Origin: Streptomyces sp. DH5
Lineage (GTDB): Bacteria > Actinomycetota > Actinomycetes > Streptomycetales > Streptomycetaceae
Length of the DNA: 64,000 bases
Direction: 5' to 3'
NCBI RefSeq assembly: GCF_020873915.1
Contig: NZ_JAHWGP010000035.1
Coordinates: forward strand, 1 to 64,000
Under the pieces are notes generated by a model that saw nothing but the letters and a program-made list of their open reading frames with translations, ran no database searches and was not told the DNA's origin. Positions 1 to 9,231 of the stretch are shown in pieces (position 1 is the stretch's first letter; each line of letters begins with the position of its first letter). Made by a program: the position numbers and the translations under genes.

Positions 1-5
1 GATGT

Positions 6-40
6 GGGGGCCCGGGACCCGACGCGGGTCCGGGCCCCCC
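6..40. terminator. Strong GC hairpin downstream of pssA
   Basis: Inverted repeat of about 15 bp (6-20 against 26-40, one bulged base) with a GACGC loop. It lies 19 bases past the pssA stop and probably ends that minus-strand transcript. It could also serve a convergent gene outside the window. Confidence 0.7.
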
Positions 41-58
41 TCAGGGCGCACCAAGGCG

Positions 59-913
59 CTACGGCAGCTGAGCCGCCCTCGCCTCACGGCGGTTGTCGCG
101 GAAGTTGTTCACCCGGCGGGCCGTGGCGAACAGCGGGATCACCGCGCCCATCACCAGCTGGAGCGCGCAGCCCGTCTGCAGCAGCAGCTGGCCGCTCGGC
201 GCGTCGAACGCCCAGGCCGCCAGCAGACCCATCGACAGCACGATCCAGGAGAGCATGGCCACCGCGAGGCGGCCCCGCGGCTTCGGGTACTCCACCCGGC
301 TCACCATCAGCCAGGCCGTGCCCAGGATCGCCAGCAGCGTCGCCACGAACGGCAGCTCCAGCAGCACGATCGACACGACCGTCAGCGCGCCGAACGGTGA
401 CGGCATGCCCTGGAAGGTGCCGTCCTTCACCGTGACGCAGGAGAACCGCGCCAGCCTCAGCACCACCGCCAGCAGCACCACGATCGCCCCGACCGCGGCC
501 ACTCTCTGGTGCGCGTCGTCCGCGACCATGCCGTAGACCAGGACGAAGTACGCCGGCGCCAGACCGAAGCTGATCAGGTCCGAGAGGTTGTCCAGCTCCG
601 CGCCCATCGGCGAGGAGCGCAGCTTGCGCGCCACCAGGCCGTCGAAGAGGTCGAAGACCGCCGCGCACAGCATCAGGATGACGGCGGTGGCCGCGCTGTG
701 GCGGGCCATGCCGGTCTCCTGGCTGCCCTGGAGGTGCGGGATCAGGATGCCGGTGGTGGTGAAGTACACCGCCATGAAGCCACAGGTGGCGTTGCCCAGG
801 GTGAGGGTGTCCGCTATCGACAGGCGGAGCGAGAGGGGCATCTCCTCCTCGTCGTCCGCCTCGTCGGCCTCCGGTACCCAGCCGGCCTGTGTATCCGGAT
901 CAACCACGGTCAA
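59..913 (-). CDS. pssA: CDP-diacylglycerol--serine O-phosphatidyltransferase
   Basis: Makes phosphatidylserine from CDP-diacylglycerol and serine at the membrane, the step before Psd forms phosphatidylethanolamine. The CDP-alcohol phosphatidyltransferase signature is visible (D88, D91-G92, A95-R96, G104, D108, D112), with several hydrophobic segments before and after it. The 284-residue reading starts at a TTG at 913 that overlaps the end of psd by 14 bases, so translation is probably coupled to psd. An internal GTG at 907 or ATG at 841 is possible, but the acidic N-terminus before the first membrane helix is usual for actinobacterial PssA. The psd-pssA pairing supports the function. Confidence 0.93.
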   Translation of the reverse strand: MTVVDPDTQAGWVPEADEADDEEEMPLSLRLSIADTLTLGNATCGFMAVYFTTTGILIPHLQGSQETGMARHSAATAVILMLCAAVFDLFDGLVARKLRSSPMGAELDNLSDLISFGLAPAYFVLVYGMVADDAHQRVAAVGAIVVLLAVVLRLARFSCVTVKDGTFQGMPSPFGALTVVSIVLLELPFVATLLAILGTAWLMVSRVEYPKPRGRLAVAMLSWIVLSMGLLAAWAFDAPSGQLLLQTGCALQLVMGAVIPLFATARRVNNFRDNRREARAAQLP

Positions 914-1556
914 TGCGAGTCACCCCAGCCACGGTCTTCTGACCCACTTCGACGTCGACCTCCACGCCCTCGGGCAGGTAGATGTCGACACGGGAGCCGA
1001 AGCGGATCAGACCGATGCGTTCGCCCTGCTCGACCTTGGTGCCCTGGGGCACGTACGGGACGATGCGGCGGGCGACCGCGCCGGCGATCTGGATCATCTC
1101 GATGTCGCCGAGCTCGGTGTCGAAGTGCCACACCACGCGCTCGTTGTTCTCGCTCTCCTTGTTGAAGGCGGGAACGAAGCCACCGGGGATGTGCTCGACG
1201 GACGTCACCGTGCCGGCCAGCGGGGCGCGGTTCACGTGGACGTTGAGCGGGCTCATGAAGATCGCGACGCGGGTGCGTCCGTCCTTCCACGGCATGATGC
1301 TCTGCACCACACCGTCGGCGGGCGAGATGACCCGGCCCTGGGCGATCTCGCGCTCGGGGTCGCGGAAGAACCACAGCATCCCCGCCGCCAGGGCGGTGGC
1401 GGGGACGGCGACGGCCTTGGCGGCACCCGAGCGGCGGGCGCGCAGAAGGCTGACGGCTGCGGTGGCGACGGTCGGCAGGAGCCACGGCGAGGCTCCGCGC
1501 GCGAGGCGTACGCCGGCGAGGCTGTCGCGAGGTGCAGAGGTTTGGCTGTGGGGCAT
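900..1556 (-). CDS. psd: Phosphatidylserine decarboxylase proenzyme
   Basis: Decarboxylates phosphatidylserine to phosphatidylethanolamine. At 218 residues it is the short Psd form. The FGS motif at residues 186-188 is the expected self-cleavage site that generates the pyruvoyl group on Ser188. Hydrophobic stretches at about residues 25-60 anchor it to the membrane. The ATG at 1556 has GAAGG eight bases upstream. An in-frame start at 1703 would add an unusual 49-residue leader and was not chosen. It is the first gene of the psd-pssA pair and overlaps pssA. Confidence 0.92.
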   Translation of the reverse strand: MPHSQTSAPRDSLAGVRLARGASPWLLPTVATAAVSLLRARRSGAAKAVAVPATALAAGMLWFFRDPEREIAQGRVISPADGVVQSIMPWKDGRTRVAIFMSPLNVHVNRAPLAGTVTSVEHIPGGFVPAFNKESENNERVVWHFDTELGDIEMIQIAGAVARRIVPYVPQGTKVEQGERIGLIRFGSRVDIYLPEGVEVDVEVGQKTVAGVTRIDRG

Positions 1557-1678
1557 GGATGACCTTCGTAGCGGATGATGCCGCGCAACTGCGGGGGACG
1601 GCGGCTTTCCGGCGATCGTAGCGGCTTCCGGCCGCAACTGGGTAAGCCAGGCAACCAAGTCGACGCCTGAAGAGTGCA

Positions 1679-1717
1679 TACGGGGTGTGATCCTCTTCTC
1701 CAAGAAAACACCCCGTA
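1679..1717 (-). terminator. 10-bp hairpin after the acyl-CoA dehydrogenase gene
   Basis: TACGGGGTGT (1679-1688) is complementary to ACACCCCGTA (1708-1717) across a 19-base A/T-containing loop. It lies between the end of the ethylmalonyl-CoA operon and psd, so a terminator is the simplest reading. A regulatory role in the psd leader is also possible. Confidence 0.5.
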
Positions 1718-1726
1718 CCCGGACAT

Positions 1727-2932
1727 CTAGCCCTGGAATCGATACTCTTCGAGCAGTCGACGGCCGATGATCATTTTCTGGATCTCGGCGGTGCCTTCAC
1801 CGATCAGCAGCATCGGCGCCTCACGGTAGAGGCGCTCGATCTCGTACTCCTTGGAGAAGCCGTAGCCGCCGTGGATCCGGAACGCGTCCTCCACGACCTC
1901 CTTGCAGTACTCGGAGGCGAGGTACTTCGCCATCCCTGCTTCAAGGTCGTTTCGTTCTCCGGAGTCCTTTTTGCGCGCTGCGTTCACCATCATGGCATGG
2001 GCGGCCTCCACCTTGGTAGCCATCTCCGCCAGTTTGAACTGGATGGCCTGGTGCTGGGCGATCGCCTTGCCGAAAGTGTGACGCTGCTGGGCGTACCGGA
2101 CGCCCAGCTCGAAGGCACGCTGAGCGACGCCGCAGCCACGGGCCGCGACGTTGACGCGGCCGACCTCGACGCCGTCCATCATTTGGTAAAAACCCCGGCC
2201 GGTGACGCCGCCGAGCACCCGGTCGGCGGGAATCCGCAGGCCGTCCATGATGAGCTCGGTGGTGTCGACGCCCTTGTAGCCCATCTTGTCGATCTTGCCG
2301 GGGATGGTCAGGCCGGGGCGGACCTCACCGAAGCCGGGCTCCTTCTCCACCAGGAAGGTCGTCATCGACTTGTGCGGGGCCGTGCCCTCGGGGTGACCCT
2401 CGTCACTCCGCACCAGAACGGCCACCAGCGACGACGTCCCGCCGTTCGTCAGCCACATCTTCTGGCCGTTCAGGACGTACTCCTCGCCGTCCTTCACCGC
2501 CTTCGACGTGATCGCCGACACGTCGGAGCCGAGGGCCGGCTCCGACATCGAGAAGGCGCCGCGGATGTCGCCGGCCGCCATGCGGGGCAGGAAGTGGTCC
2601 TTCTGCTCCTGCGTGCCGTGCTGCTTGAGCATGTACGCCACGATGAAGTGGGTGTTGATGATGCCGGACACCGACATCCAGCCCCGGGCGATCTCCTCGA
2701 CGCAGAGGGCGTACGTCAGCAGGGACTCGCCCAGACCGCCGTACTCCTCGGGAATCATCAGGCCGAACAGGCCGAGCTCCTTCAGGCCGTCGACGATCGC
2801 CTGCGGGTACTCGTCACGGTGCTCCAGCTCGGTGGCGACCGGGATGATCTCCTTGTCCACGAAGTCGCGGACGGTGGAGAGGATCTCCTGCTGGACGTCG
2901 GTCAGACCGGCGGTCTGGGCGAGACGGCTCAT
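1727..2932 (-). CDS. Acyl-CoA dehydrogenase, probable methylsuccinyl-CoA dehydrogenase
   Basis: FAD enzyme of 401 residues, a usual length for the acyl-CoA dehydrogenase family. It shows the N-terminal helical domain, the middle beta domain with the AFSMSEPALGSD stretch that contacts FAD, and the C-terminal GEGTAEIQ motif near the flavin. The neighbours are the mesaconyl-CoA hydratase, malyl-CoA lyase, ethylmalonyl-CoA mutase and Ccr genes, so oxidation of methylsuccinyl-CoA to mesaconyl-CoA is the likely reaction (inferred from context). The ATG at 2932 lies two bases after the hydratase stop; the open frame extends upstream inside that gene but has no family sequence there. Confidence 0.85.
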   Translation of the reverse strand: MSRLAQTAGLTDVQQEILSTVRDFVDKEIIPVATELEHRDEYPQAIVDGLKELGLFGLMIPEEYGGLGESLLTYALCVEEIARGWMSVSGIINTHFIVAYMLKQHGTQEQKDHFLPRMAAGDIRGAFSMSEPALGSDVSAITSKAVKDGEEYVLNGQKMWLTNGGTSSLVAVLVRSDEGHPEGTAPHKSMTTFLVEKEPGFGEVRPGLTIPGKIDKMGYKGVDTTELIMDGLRIPADRVLGGVTGRGFYQMMDGVEVGRVNVAARGCGVAQRAFELGVRYAQQRHTFGKAIAQHQAIQFKLAEMATKVEAAHAMMVNAARKKDSGERNDLEAGMAKYLASEYCKEVVEDAFRIHGGYGFSKEYEIERLYREAPMLLIGEGTAEIQKMIIGRRLLEEYRFQG

Positions 2933-2934
2933 CT

Positions 2935-3447
2935 CTACTTCTCCTGCTCCTCGAGCTCCGGGCGGCCTGGCTGCTCGCCGCCGCGCTCCTTGATGTACGT
3001 CTCCGTGGGCACCATCACCTTGCGGCGGAACACGCAGACCAGCGTGCCGTCCTGCTTGTAGCCCTTGGTCTCGACGTACACGATCCCGCGGTCGCTCTTC
3101 GACTTCGACGGCCACTTGTCGAGCACGGTCGTCTGCCCGTAGACCGTGTCGCCGTGGAAGGTCGGCGCCACGTGCCGGAGCGACTCGATCTCCAGGTTGG
3201 CGATCGCCTTGCCGGAGACGTCGGGCACGGACATGCCGAGCAGCAGCGAGTAGACGTAGTTCCCGACGACGACGTTCTTGCCGAAGTCCGTCGTCTTCTC
3301 CGCGTAGTTCGTGTCCATGTGGAGCGGGTGGTGGTTCATGGTGAGGAGACAGAACAGGTGGTCGTCGTACTCGGTGACCGTCTTCCCCGGCCAGTGCTTG
3401 TACGTCGCGCCGACCTCGAACTCCTCGTAGGTGCGTCCGAACTGCAT
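2935..3447 (-). CDS. MaoC-family dehydratase, probable mesaconyl-CoA hydratase
   Basis: A 170-residue single hot-dog-fold protein. FHGDTVYG in the second half is the usual MaoC motif, and NHHPLHMDTNYA is a typical substrate-side segment. In the ethylmalonyl-CoA pathway a MaoC-type hydratase converts mesaconyl-C1-CoA to beta-methylmalyl-CoA, and the placement between the CitE-type lyase and the acyl-CoA dehydrogenase fits this. The C-terminus is charged (many Glu and Lys). The ATG at 3447 lies five bases after the lyase stop. Confidence 0.87.
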   Translation of the reverse strand: MQFGRTYEEFEVGATYKHWPGKTVTEYDDHLFCLLTMNHHPLHMDTNYAEKTTDFGKNVVVGNYVYSLLLGMSVPDVSGKAIANLEIESLRHVAPTFHGDTVYGQTTVLDKWPSKSKSDRGIVYVETKGYKQDGTLVCVFRRKVMVPTETYIKERGGEQPGRPELEEQEK

Positions 3448-3452
3448 CGCGC

Positions 3453-4469
3453 TCAGGCCTCCGGGATCTCGAACTTCGACGTGCGCCGCATGCCGGCGGC
3501 GCGGCCCTTGCCGGAGATGACCAGGGCCATCTTGCGGCTGGCCTCGTCGATCATCTCGTCGCCGAGCATCGCCGAGCCCTTCTTGCCGCCCGCCTCGGAC
3601 GTGTAGTAGTCGTACGCGTCCAGGATCAGCTCGGCGTGGTCGTAGTCCTCCTGCGACGGCGAGAAGATCTCGTTGGACGCCTCGACCTGGCCGGGGTGCA
3701 GCACCCACTTGCCGTCGAAGCCGAGCGCGGCGGCGCGCCGGGCGACCTCGCGGTAGCCGTCCACGTTGCGGATCTGCAGGTAGGGGCCGTCGATCGCCTG
3801 GAGGTTGTTGGCGCGGGCGGCCATCAGGATCTTCATCAGGATGTAGTGGTAGGCGTCCGCCGGGTAGCCGGGCGGCTGCTCGCCCACGACCAGCGACTTC
3901 ATGTTGATGGACGCCATGAAGTCGGCCGGGCCGAAGATGATGGTCTCGACGCGCTGGGAGGCCCGCGCGATCTCGTTGACGTTGTTCAGACCCTGCGCGT
4001 TCTCGATCTGCGCCTCGATGCCGATCTTGCCGACCTCGAAGCCCATGGTCTTCTCGATCTGGGTCAGCAGCAGGTCGAGGGCGACGATCTGCTGGGCGTC
4101 CTGGACCTTCGGCAGCATGATGCAGTCGAGGTTCGGGCCGGCGCCCTCGACGACCGTCACGACGTCCCGGTACGTCCACTCGGTCGTCCAGTCGTTGACG
4201 CGCACGACGCGGGTCTTGCCGGTCCAGTCGCCCTCGTTGAGGAACTTCACGATGGTGTGCCGCGCCTCGGGCTTGGCGAGCGGGGCGCAGGCGTCCTCCA
4301 GGTCGAGGAAGACCTGGTCCGCGGGGAGGCCCTGGGCCTTCTCCAGGAAGCGCGGGTTAGAGCCGGGCACCGCCAGGCAGGAACGCCGGGGGCGAAGGCG
4401 GTTGAAGGAAAGGGGCGCGGCGGAGCCGCCCGTTGGAAGGGCGGTGGCGGGCGACGGGTGGGCCGTCAT
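3453..4469 (-). CDS. HpcH/CitE-family lyase, probable malyl-CoA/beta-methylmalyl-CoA lyase
   Basis: A 338-residue Mg-dependent TIM-barrel lyase. Visible motifs are RSCLAVPGSNPR near the N-terminus, FLDLEDA (metal site), IEAQIENAQGL (acidic metal ligand) and IIFGPADFMASI. The expected reaction splits beta-methylmalyl-CoA into glyoxylate and propionyl-CoA. The ATG at 4469 has GGAGGT upstream and overlaps the mutase stop in an ATGA junction, so the two are translationally coupled. Confidence 0.88.
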   Translation of the reverse strand: MTAHPSPATALPTGGSAAPLSFNRLRPRRSCLAVPGSNPRFLEKAQGLPADQVFLDLEDACAPLAKPEARHTIVKFLNEGDWTGKTRVVRVNDWTTEWTYRDVVTVVEGAGPNLDCIMLPKVQDAQQIVALDLLLTQIEKTMGFEVGKIGIEAQIENAQGLNNVNEIARASQRVETIIFGPADFMASINMKSLVVGEQPPGYPADAYHYILMKILMAARANNLQAIDGPYLQIRNVDGYREVARRAAALGFDGKWVLHPGQVEASNEIFSPSQEDYDHAELILDAYDYYTSEAGGKKGSAMLGDEMIDEASRKMALVISGKGRAAGMRRTSKFEIPEA

Positions 4470-6493
4470 GCGGGGACCTCCAGGGGGTCGAGCTTGTTCG
4501 CGTTGCGGATCTCGTCGACGATGCGGCCGATGATCCCGGTGATGTCGAAGTCCTTCGGGGTGAAGACCGCGGCCACTCCGGCGGCCCGCAGCTCTTCGGC
4601 GTCTCCGCTGGGGATGATGCCACCGGCGATCACCGGTATGTCCGTGGCGCCGGCCACACGGAGCCGTTCGAGTACGTCCGGCACCAGCTGGGCGTGCGAG
4701 CCGGACAGGATGGACAGGCCCACCGCGTGCACGTCCTCGGCGAGCGCGGCGTCCACGATCTGCTCCGGGGTGAGCCGGATGCCCTGGTAGACCACCTCGA
4801 AGCCGGCGTCGCGGGCCCGCACGGCGATCTGCTCGGCGCCGTTGGAGTGCCCGTCCAGGCCCGGCTTGCCGACCAGGAAGCGCAGCTTGCCGACGCCCAG
4901 GTCCTTGGCCGTCAGTTCCACCTTGCGGCGGACCGCCGACAGGGCCGAGCCCTCCTCGGCGGCGACCGCCACCGGAGCGGAGGAGACGCCGGTCGGTGCC
5001 CGGAACTCGCCGAACACCTCGCGCAGCGCCCCGGCCCACTCGCCGGTGGTGACGCCGGCACGGGCGCACTCCAGGGTGGCCTCCATGAGGTTGTCGGTGC
5101 CGCGGGCGGCCTCCTTCAGCTTCTCCAGCGCCTTGCAGGGGCGCGGGTGGTTGAAGGGCGGCTGGTAGCGGCTGTCGCGCCAGTTCCGCAGCGAGGCGAC
5201 GACCCGGGCCTCCACCGCGGGGTCGACCGTCTGGATCGCGGTGTCCAGGTCGGCGGTCAGCGGGTTCGGCTCGGTGCCCTCGAAGGCGTTGACCCCGATG
5301 ATCTTCTCCTCGCCGGACTCGATCCGGGCCCGGCGCTCGGCGTGCGAGGAGACCAGCTGGGACTTGAGGTAGCCGGACTCGACGGCGGCCATGGCTCCGC
5401 CCATCTCCTGGATCCGCTCGATCTCCGCGAGCGAGTCCGTGACCAGCTCCTCCACCTTCGCCTCGATCACCTTCGAGCCCTCGAAGATGTCGTCGTACTC
5501 CAGCAGATCGCTCTCGTACGCCAGGACCTGCTGGATGCGCAGGGACCACTGCTGGTCCCAGGGGCGCGGCAGGCCCAGGGCCTCGTTCCAGGCCGGCAGC
5601 TGCACGGCACGGGCGCGGGCGTCCTTGGAGAGGGTGACGGCCAGCATCTCCAGCACGATCCGCTGGACGTTGTTCTCCGGCTGCGCCTCGGTCAGGCCGA
5701 GGGAGTTGACCTGGACGCCGTAGCGGAAGCGGCGGTGCTTGGGGTTCTCGATGCCGTACCGCTCGCGGGTGATGCGGTCCCAGATGCGGCCGAAGGCGCG
5801 CATCTTGCACATCTCCTCGACGAAGCGGACGCCCGCGTTGACGAAGAAGGAGATGCGGCCGACCACGTCGCCCATGCGTTCCTGCGGCACCTGGCCGCTG
5901 TCGCGCACCGCGTCGAGCACGGCGATGGCGGTGGACATCGCGTACGCGATCTCCTGCACCGGCGTGGCCCCGGCCTCCTGCAGGTGGTAGCTGCAGATGT
6001 TGATCGGGTTCCACTTCGGGATGTGGGAGACCGTGTACGCGATCATGTCCGTCGTCAGGCGGAGCGACGGCCCCGGGGGGAACACGTGGGTGCCCCGGGA
6101 CAGGTACTCCTTGACGATGTCGTTCTGGGTCGTGCCCTGGAGCGCGGTGATGTCCGCGCCCTGCTCCTCGGCGACGACCTGGTAGAGCGCCAGCAGCCAC
6201 ATGGCGGTGGCGTTGATCGTCATCGAGGTGTTCATCTGCTCCAGGGGGATGTCCTGGAACAGCCGGCGCATGTCACCGAGGTGGGCGACCGGCACCCCGA
6301 CCCGGCCGACCTCGCCGCGGGCGAGGACGTGGTCGGAGTCGTAGCCGGTCTGGGTCGGCAGGTCGAAGGCGACCGACAGACCCGTCTGTCCCTTGGCGAG
6401 GTTGCGCCGGTACAGCTCGTTGGACGCCTCGGCCGTCGAGTGACCGGCGTACGTCCGCATGAGCCACGGACGGTCCTTCTGACGCTCTGTCAT
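4466..6493 (-). CDS. ecm: Adenosylcobalamin-dependent ethylmalonyl-CoA mutase
   Basis: A 675-residue methylmalonyl-CoA-mutase-family protein with the catalytic barrel (GLSVAFDLPTQTGYDSDH near residue 40) and a C-terminal B12 domain. The DGHSNG element supplies the DxHxxG histidine that ligates cobalt. A single chain of this length next to ccr is the arrangement of ethylmalonyl-CoA mutase (MeaA-like), not of the two-subunit methylmalonyl-CoA mutase. The predicted reaction is (2R)-ethylmalonyl-CoA to (2S)-methylsuccinyl-CoA. It lies ten bases after ccr and overlaps the next gene by four. Confidence 0.92.
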   Translation of the reverse strand: MTERQKDRPWLMRTYAGHSTAEASNELYRRNLAKGQTGLSVAFDLPTQTGYDSDHVLARGEVGRVGVPVAHLGDMRRLFQDIPLEQMNTSMTINATAMWLLALYQVVAEEQGADITALQGTTQNDIVKEYLSRGTHVFPPGPSLRLTTDMIAYTVSHIPKWNPINICSYHLQEAGATPVQEIAYAMSTAIAVLDAVRDSGQVPQERMGDVVGRISFFVNAGVRFVEEMCKMRAFGRIWDRITRERYGIENPKHRRFRYGVQVNSLGLTEAQPENNVQRIVLEMLAVTLSKDARARAVQLPAWNEALGLPRPWDQQWSLRIQQVLAYESDLLEYDDIFEGSKVIEAKVEELVTDSLAEIERIQEMGGAMAAVESGYLKSQLVSSHAERRARIESGEEKIIGVNAFEGTEPNPLTADLDTAIQTVDPAVEARVVASLRNWRDSRYQPPFNHPRPCKALEKLKEAARGTDNLMEATLECARAGVTTGEWAGALREVFGEFRAPTGVSSAPVAVAAEEGSALSAVRRKVELTAKDLGVGKLRFLVGKPGLDGHSNGAEQIAVRARDAGFEVVYQGIRLTPEQIVDAALAEDVHAVGLSILSGSHAQLVPDVLERLRVAGATDIPVIAGGIIPSGDAEELRAAGVAAVFTPKDFDITGIIGRIVDEIRNANKLDPLEVPA

Positions 6494-6503
6494 GTCCCGG
6501 CCC

Positions 6504-7847
6504 TCAGATGTTCCGGAAGCGGTTGATGGCGTCGACGTGCTGCGCGCGCTTCTCGTGGTCGCGCACGCCCAGGCCCTCCTCGGGCGCCATGCACAGCACG
6601 CCGACCTTGCCCTGGTGCAGGTTGCGGTGGACGTCGTAGGCGGCCTGGCCGGTGTCCTCCAGGGCGTACGTCTTCGAGAGCGTCGGGTGGATCTTGCCCT
6701 TGGAGATGAGGCGGTTGGCCTCCCAGGCCTCGCGGTAGTTGGCGAAGTGGGAGCCGATGATGCGCTTCAGCGACATCCACAGGTAGCGGTTGTCGTACTC
6801 GTGCATGTAGCCCGAGGTCGAGGCGCAGGTGGTGATGGTGCCGCCCTTGCGGGTGACGAAGACCGAGGCGCCGAAGGTCTCGCGGCCGGGGTGCTCGAAG
6901 ACGATGTCGATGTCCTCGCCGCCGGTGAGTTCGCGGATGCGCTTGCCGAAGCGCTTCCACTCCTTCGGGTCCTGGGTGTTCTCGTCCTTCCAGAACTTGT
7001 AGCCCTCGGCGTTGCGGTCGATGATCGCCTCGGCGCCCATCGACCGGCAGATGTCGGCCTTCTGGTCGCTGGAGACGACACAGATCGGGTTGGCGCCGCC
7101 GGCCAGCGCGAACTGCGTGGCGTAGGAGCCGAGTCCGCCGCTCGCGCCCCAGATGAGGACGTTGTCGCCCTGCTTCATGCCGGCGCCGTTGCGGGACACC
7201 AGCTGCCGGTACGCGGTGGAGTTGACCAGGCCCGGCGCGGCGGCCTCCTCCCAGCTCAGGTGGTCCGGCTTGGGCATCAGCTGGTTGGACTTCACCAGCG
7301 CGATCTCCGCCAGGCCGCCGAAGTTGGTCTCGAAGCCCCAGATGCGCTGCTCGGGGTCGAGCATCGTGTCGTTGTGGCCGTCGCTGGACTCCAGCTCGAC
7401 CGACAGACAGTGGGCGACGACCTCGTCGCCGGGCCGCCAGGCGTTCACGCCGGGGCCGGTGCGCAGCACGACACCGGCGAGGTCGGAGCCGATGATGTGG
7501 TACGGCAGGTCGTGGCGCTTGGTGAGCTCGCTGAGCCTGCCGTAGCGCTCCAGGAAGCCGAAGGTGGACAGTGGCTCGAAGATCGAGGTCCACACCGAGT
7601 TGTAGTTGACCGAGGAGGCCATGACGGCCACCAGGGCCTCGCCCGGGCCGAGCTCGGGCAGCGGAACCTCGTCGAGGTGGAGCGACTTGCGGGGGTCCTT
7701 GTCGCGGGTCTCGAGGCCCGCGAACATCTCCGTCTCGTCCTTGTGCACGGTGATCGCGCGGTACGACTCGGGAAGCTGCAGGGCGGCGAAGTCCTCCGAC
7801 GTGGAGTCGGGCGACTGGATGGCGGCCAGGATGTCCTTGACGGTCAC
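6504..7847 (-). CDS. ccr: Crotonyl-CoA carboxylase/reductase
   Basis: NADPH-dependent reductive carboxylation of crotonyl-CoA to ethylmalonyl-CoA, which feeds C2 assimilation and polyketide extender units. The 447 residues match the usual length and recalled Streptomyces sequences almost throughout. GASGGLG at 234-240 is the Rossmann loop. Residues N83, F172, E173 and H367 appear to correspond to the CO2-binding set described for the Kitasatospora enzyme. The GTG at 7847 has GGAGG eight bases upstream; a longer in-frame start at 8057 adds non-homologous sequence. It is the first gene of a five-gene minus-strand operon. Confidence 0.96.
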   Translation of the reverse strand: MTVKDILAAIQSPDSTSEDFAALQLPESYRAITVHKDETEMFAGLETRDKDPRKSLHLDEVPLPELGPGEALVAVMASSVNYNSVWTSIFEPLSTFGFLERYGRLSELTKRHDLPYHIIGSDLAGVVLRTGPGVNAWRPGDEVVAHCLSVELESSDGHNDTMLDPEQRIWGFETNFGGLAEIALVKSNQLMPKPDHLSWEEAAAPGLVNSTAYRQLVSRNGAGMKQGDNVLIWGASGGLGSYATQFALAGGANPICVVSSDQKADICRSMGAEAIIDRNAEGYKFWKDENTQDPKEWKRFGKRIRELTGGEDIDIVFEHPGRETFGASVFVTRKGGTITTCASTSGYMHEYDNRYLWMSLKRIIGSHFANYREAWEANRLISKGKIHPTLSKTYALEDTGQAAYDVHRNLHQGKVGVLCMAPEEGLGVRDHEKRAQHVDAINRFRNI

Positions 7848-8184
7848 GGTGTTGCCTCCGGCGATGAGCGCCCTGAGGGAGGGGCGCTGAGGGTTACGTC
7901 GGGTGTGCTGCTGAGGGTCGGGGGGGTTGCCGTCGGTTCGGCGGTGGTGCTTCGGCAGCGCTTGGTGTGCGCGGGAGGTTGCCTGTGACGCAGGCGTCCG
8001 GACGTGCGGGCGGTTGGGCCCGCCGGGACTCGCCCGGACTCCTTCAACGTATGGCACGCCGTGTCATCCGGCAAGGCACCCAGTGCCAGAACATTGGCTC
8101 AGGTGAAACTTTTACCCATCAGATGAGCGATGATCGATCGAACGGGCCCGGAGGCGGGTCCTAAAAGGGGCCCTGACATGGCAA
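7848..8184 (-). promoter_or_regulatory. ccr leader and promoter region
   Basis: A 337-base stretch without a gene between the tetR terminator and ccr. It is locally less G+C-rich around 8090-8140 and must hold the ccr operon promoter. A palindromic GATCGATC lies near 8132, and the adjacent tetR product may bind somewhere here (inference). I could not assign -35 and -10 boxes with confidence. Confidence 0.4.
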
Positions 8185-8210
8185 AACGGCCACCCGGTGG
8201 GGTGGCCGTT
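8185..8210 (-). terminator. Intrinsic terminator of tetR
   Basis: Perfect 11-bp stem (8185-8195 with 8200-8210) and a GGTG loop. Read on the minus strand it is followed by TTTT, 43 bases after the tetR stop. Confidence 0.85.
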
Positions 8211-8252
8211 GTCACAGCGGTGAGGGAGCGGTTCCCCGCTTCCGGGGGCCGC

Positions 8253-9065
8253 TCAGCGCTCCTTCAGCGCCTGCTCGATGGTCCGCATCACCTCGTCCAG
8301 CGGTGCGTCCACGCGTGCCACGGTCACCAGGACCTCCCCCTGCGCGGACACCGAGGCGGCCGGCCGCTTCGGGGGCGCGGTGCGCCGGCCCGCCATGATG
8401 CCGCTGCCGAAGGTCTTGCGGACGATCGCGAAGGCGTGGTCCAGCTGCGCCTCCACGTCGCCCTGGCCGCCGGCCCTGAGCCAGCGCCGCAGCACGTGGT
8501 TGTGCGCGGTGACGACGGCCGACGCGGCGACCTCCGCGAGCAGCGGGTCGTCGTTGGCGTCGTCGTCGTGCGCGTGCTCGTCGAAGTGGCCGAGCAGGTA
8601 ACGGGTGAAGAGCCGCTCGTAGCGGGCCACCGACGCGATCTCGGCCTCCCGCAGGGTGGGCACCTCGCGCGTCAGCTTGTAGCGGGCGACCGAGATCTCC
8701 GGCCGCGCCGCGTACATCTTCATGACCTCTTTGATGCCGCGGCACACCGTGTCCAGCGGATGCTCGTGCGCGGGCGCGGCGTTGAGCACCGCCTCGGCAC
8801 GCACCAGGGTGTCGTCGTGGTCGGGGAAGATCGCCTCTTCCTTGGAACGGAAGTGGCGGAAGAACGTGCGGCGGGCGACCCCGGCGGCGGCCGCGATCTC
8901 GTCGACGGTGGTGGCCTCGTACCCCTTCGTCGCGAACAGCTCCATCGCGGCGGCCGCCAGCTCCCGGCGCATTTTCAGCCGCTGGGCGGCGGCACGGGAG
9001 CCCGCCGCGCTCTCCGGCGGCTCGGTCGTGGCTGGCGTACGTACGGACTTGGCGGGCTGGGACAT
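8253..9065 (-). CDS. TetR-family transcriptional regulator
   Basis: A 270-residue regulator. The N-terminal TetR helix-turn-helix is clear (ELFATKGYEATTVDEIA, then AGVARRTFFRHFRSKE), after a flexible charged leader. The rest is a ligand and dimer domain with no recognised family. It sits between the 3-hydroxyacyl-CoA dehydrogenase gene and the ccr operon, all on one strand, so acyl-CoA metabolism genes are the likely targets (inferred). The ATG at 9065 is followed by the usual MSQPAK-type start; an ATG at 9083 is an alternative, and neither has a strong ribosome-binding site. Confidence 0.88.
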   Translation of the reverse strand: MSQPAKSVRTPATTEPPESAAGSRAAAQRLKMRRELAAAAMELFATKGYEATTVDEIAAAAGVARRTFFRHFRSKEEAIFPDHDDTLVRAEAVLNAAPAHEHPLDTVCRGIKEVMKMYAARPEISVARYKLTREVPTLREAEIASVARYERLFTRYLLGHFDEHAHDDDANDDPLLAEVAASAVVTAHNHVLRRWLRAGGQGDVEAQLDHAFAIVRKTFGSGIMAGRRTAPPKRPAASVSAQGEVLVTVARVDAPLDEVMRTIEQALKER

Positions 9066-9231
9066 GCCCTGAACGTACTGCATGTGCGCAGCTCGATGCG
9101 CGTGAGAGGGGCTTCCCCCGCCCTCGGCGGGCGGGGGAGGAGGGGCGCTGCGGGCGGGCGGCGCGAACCGGTCGGGGCCGAGCAGCCCGCCCCACTCGGC
9201 GCCGCCCTCGAACCGGTCGCCGCGGCGCGCC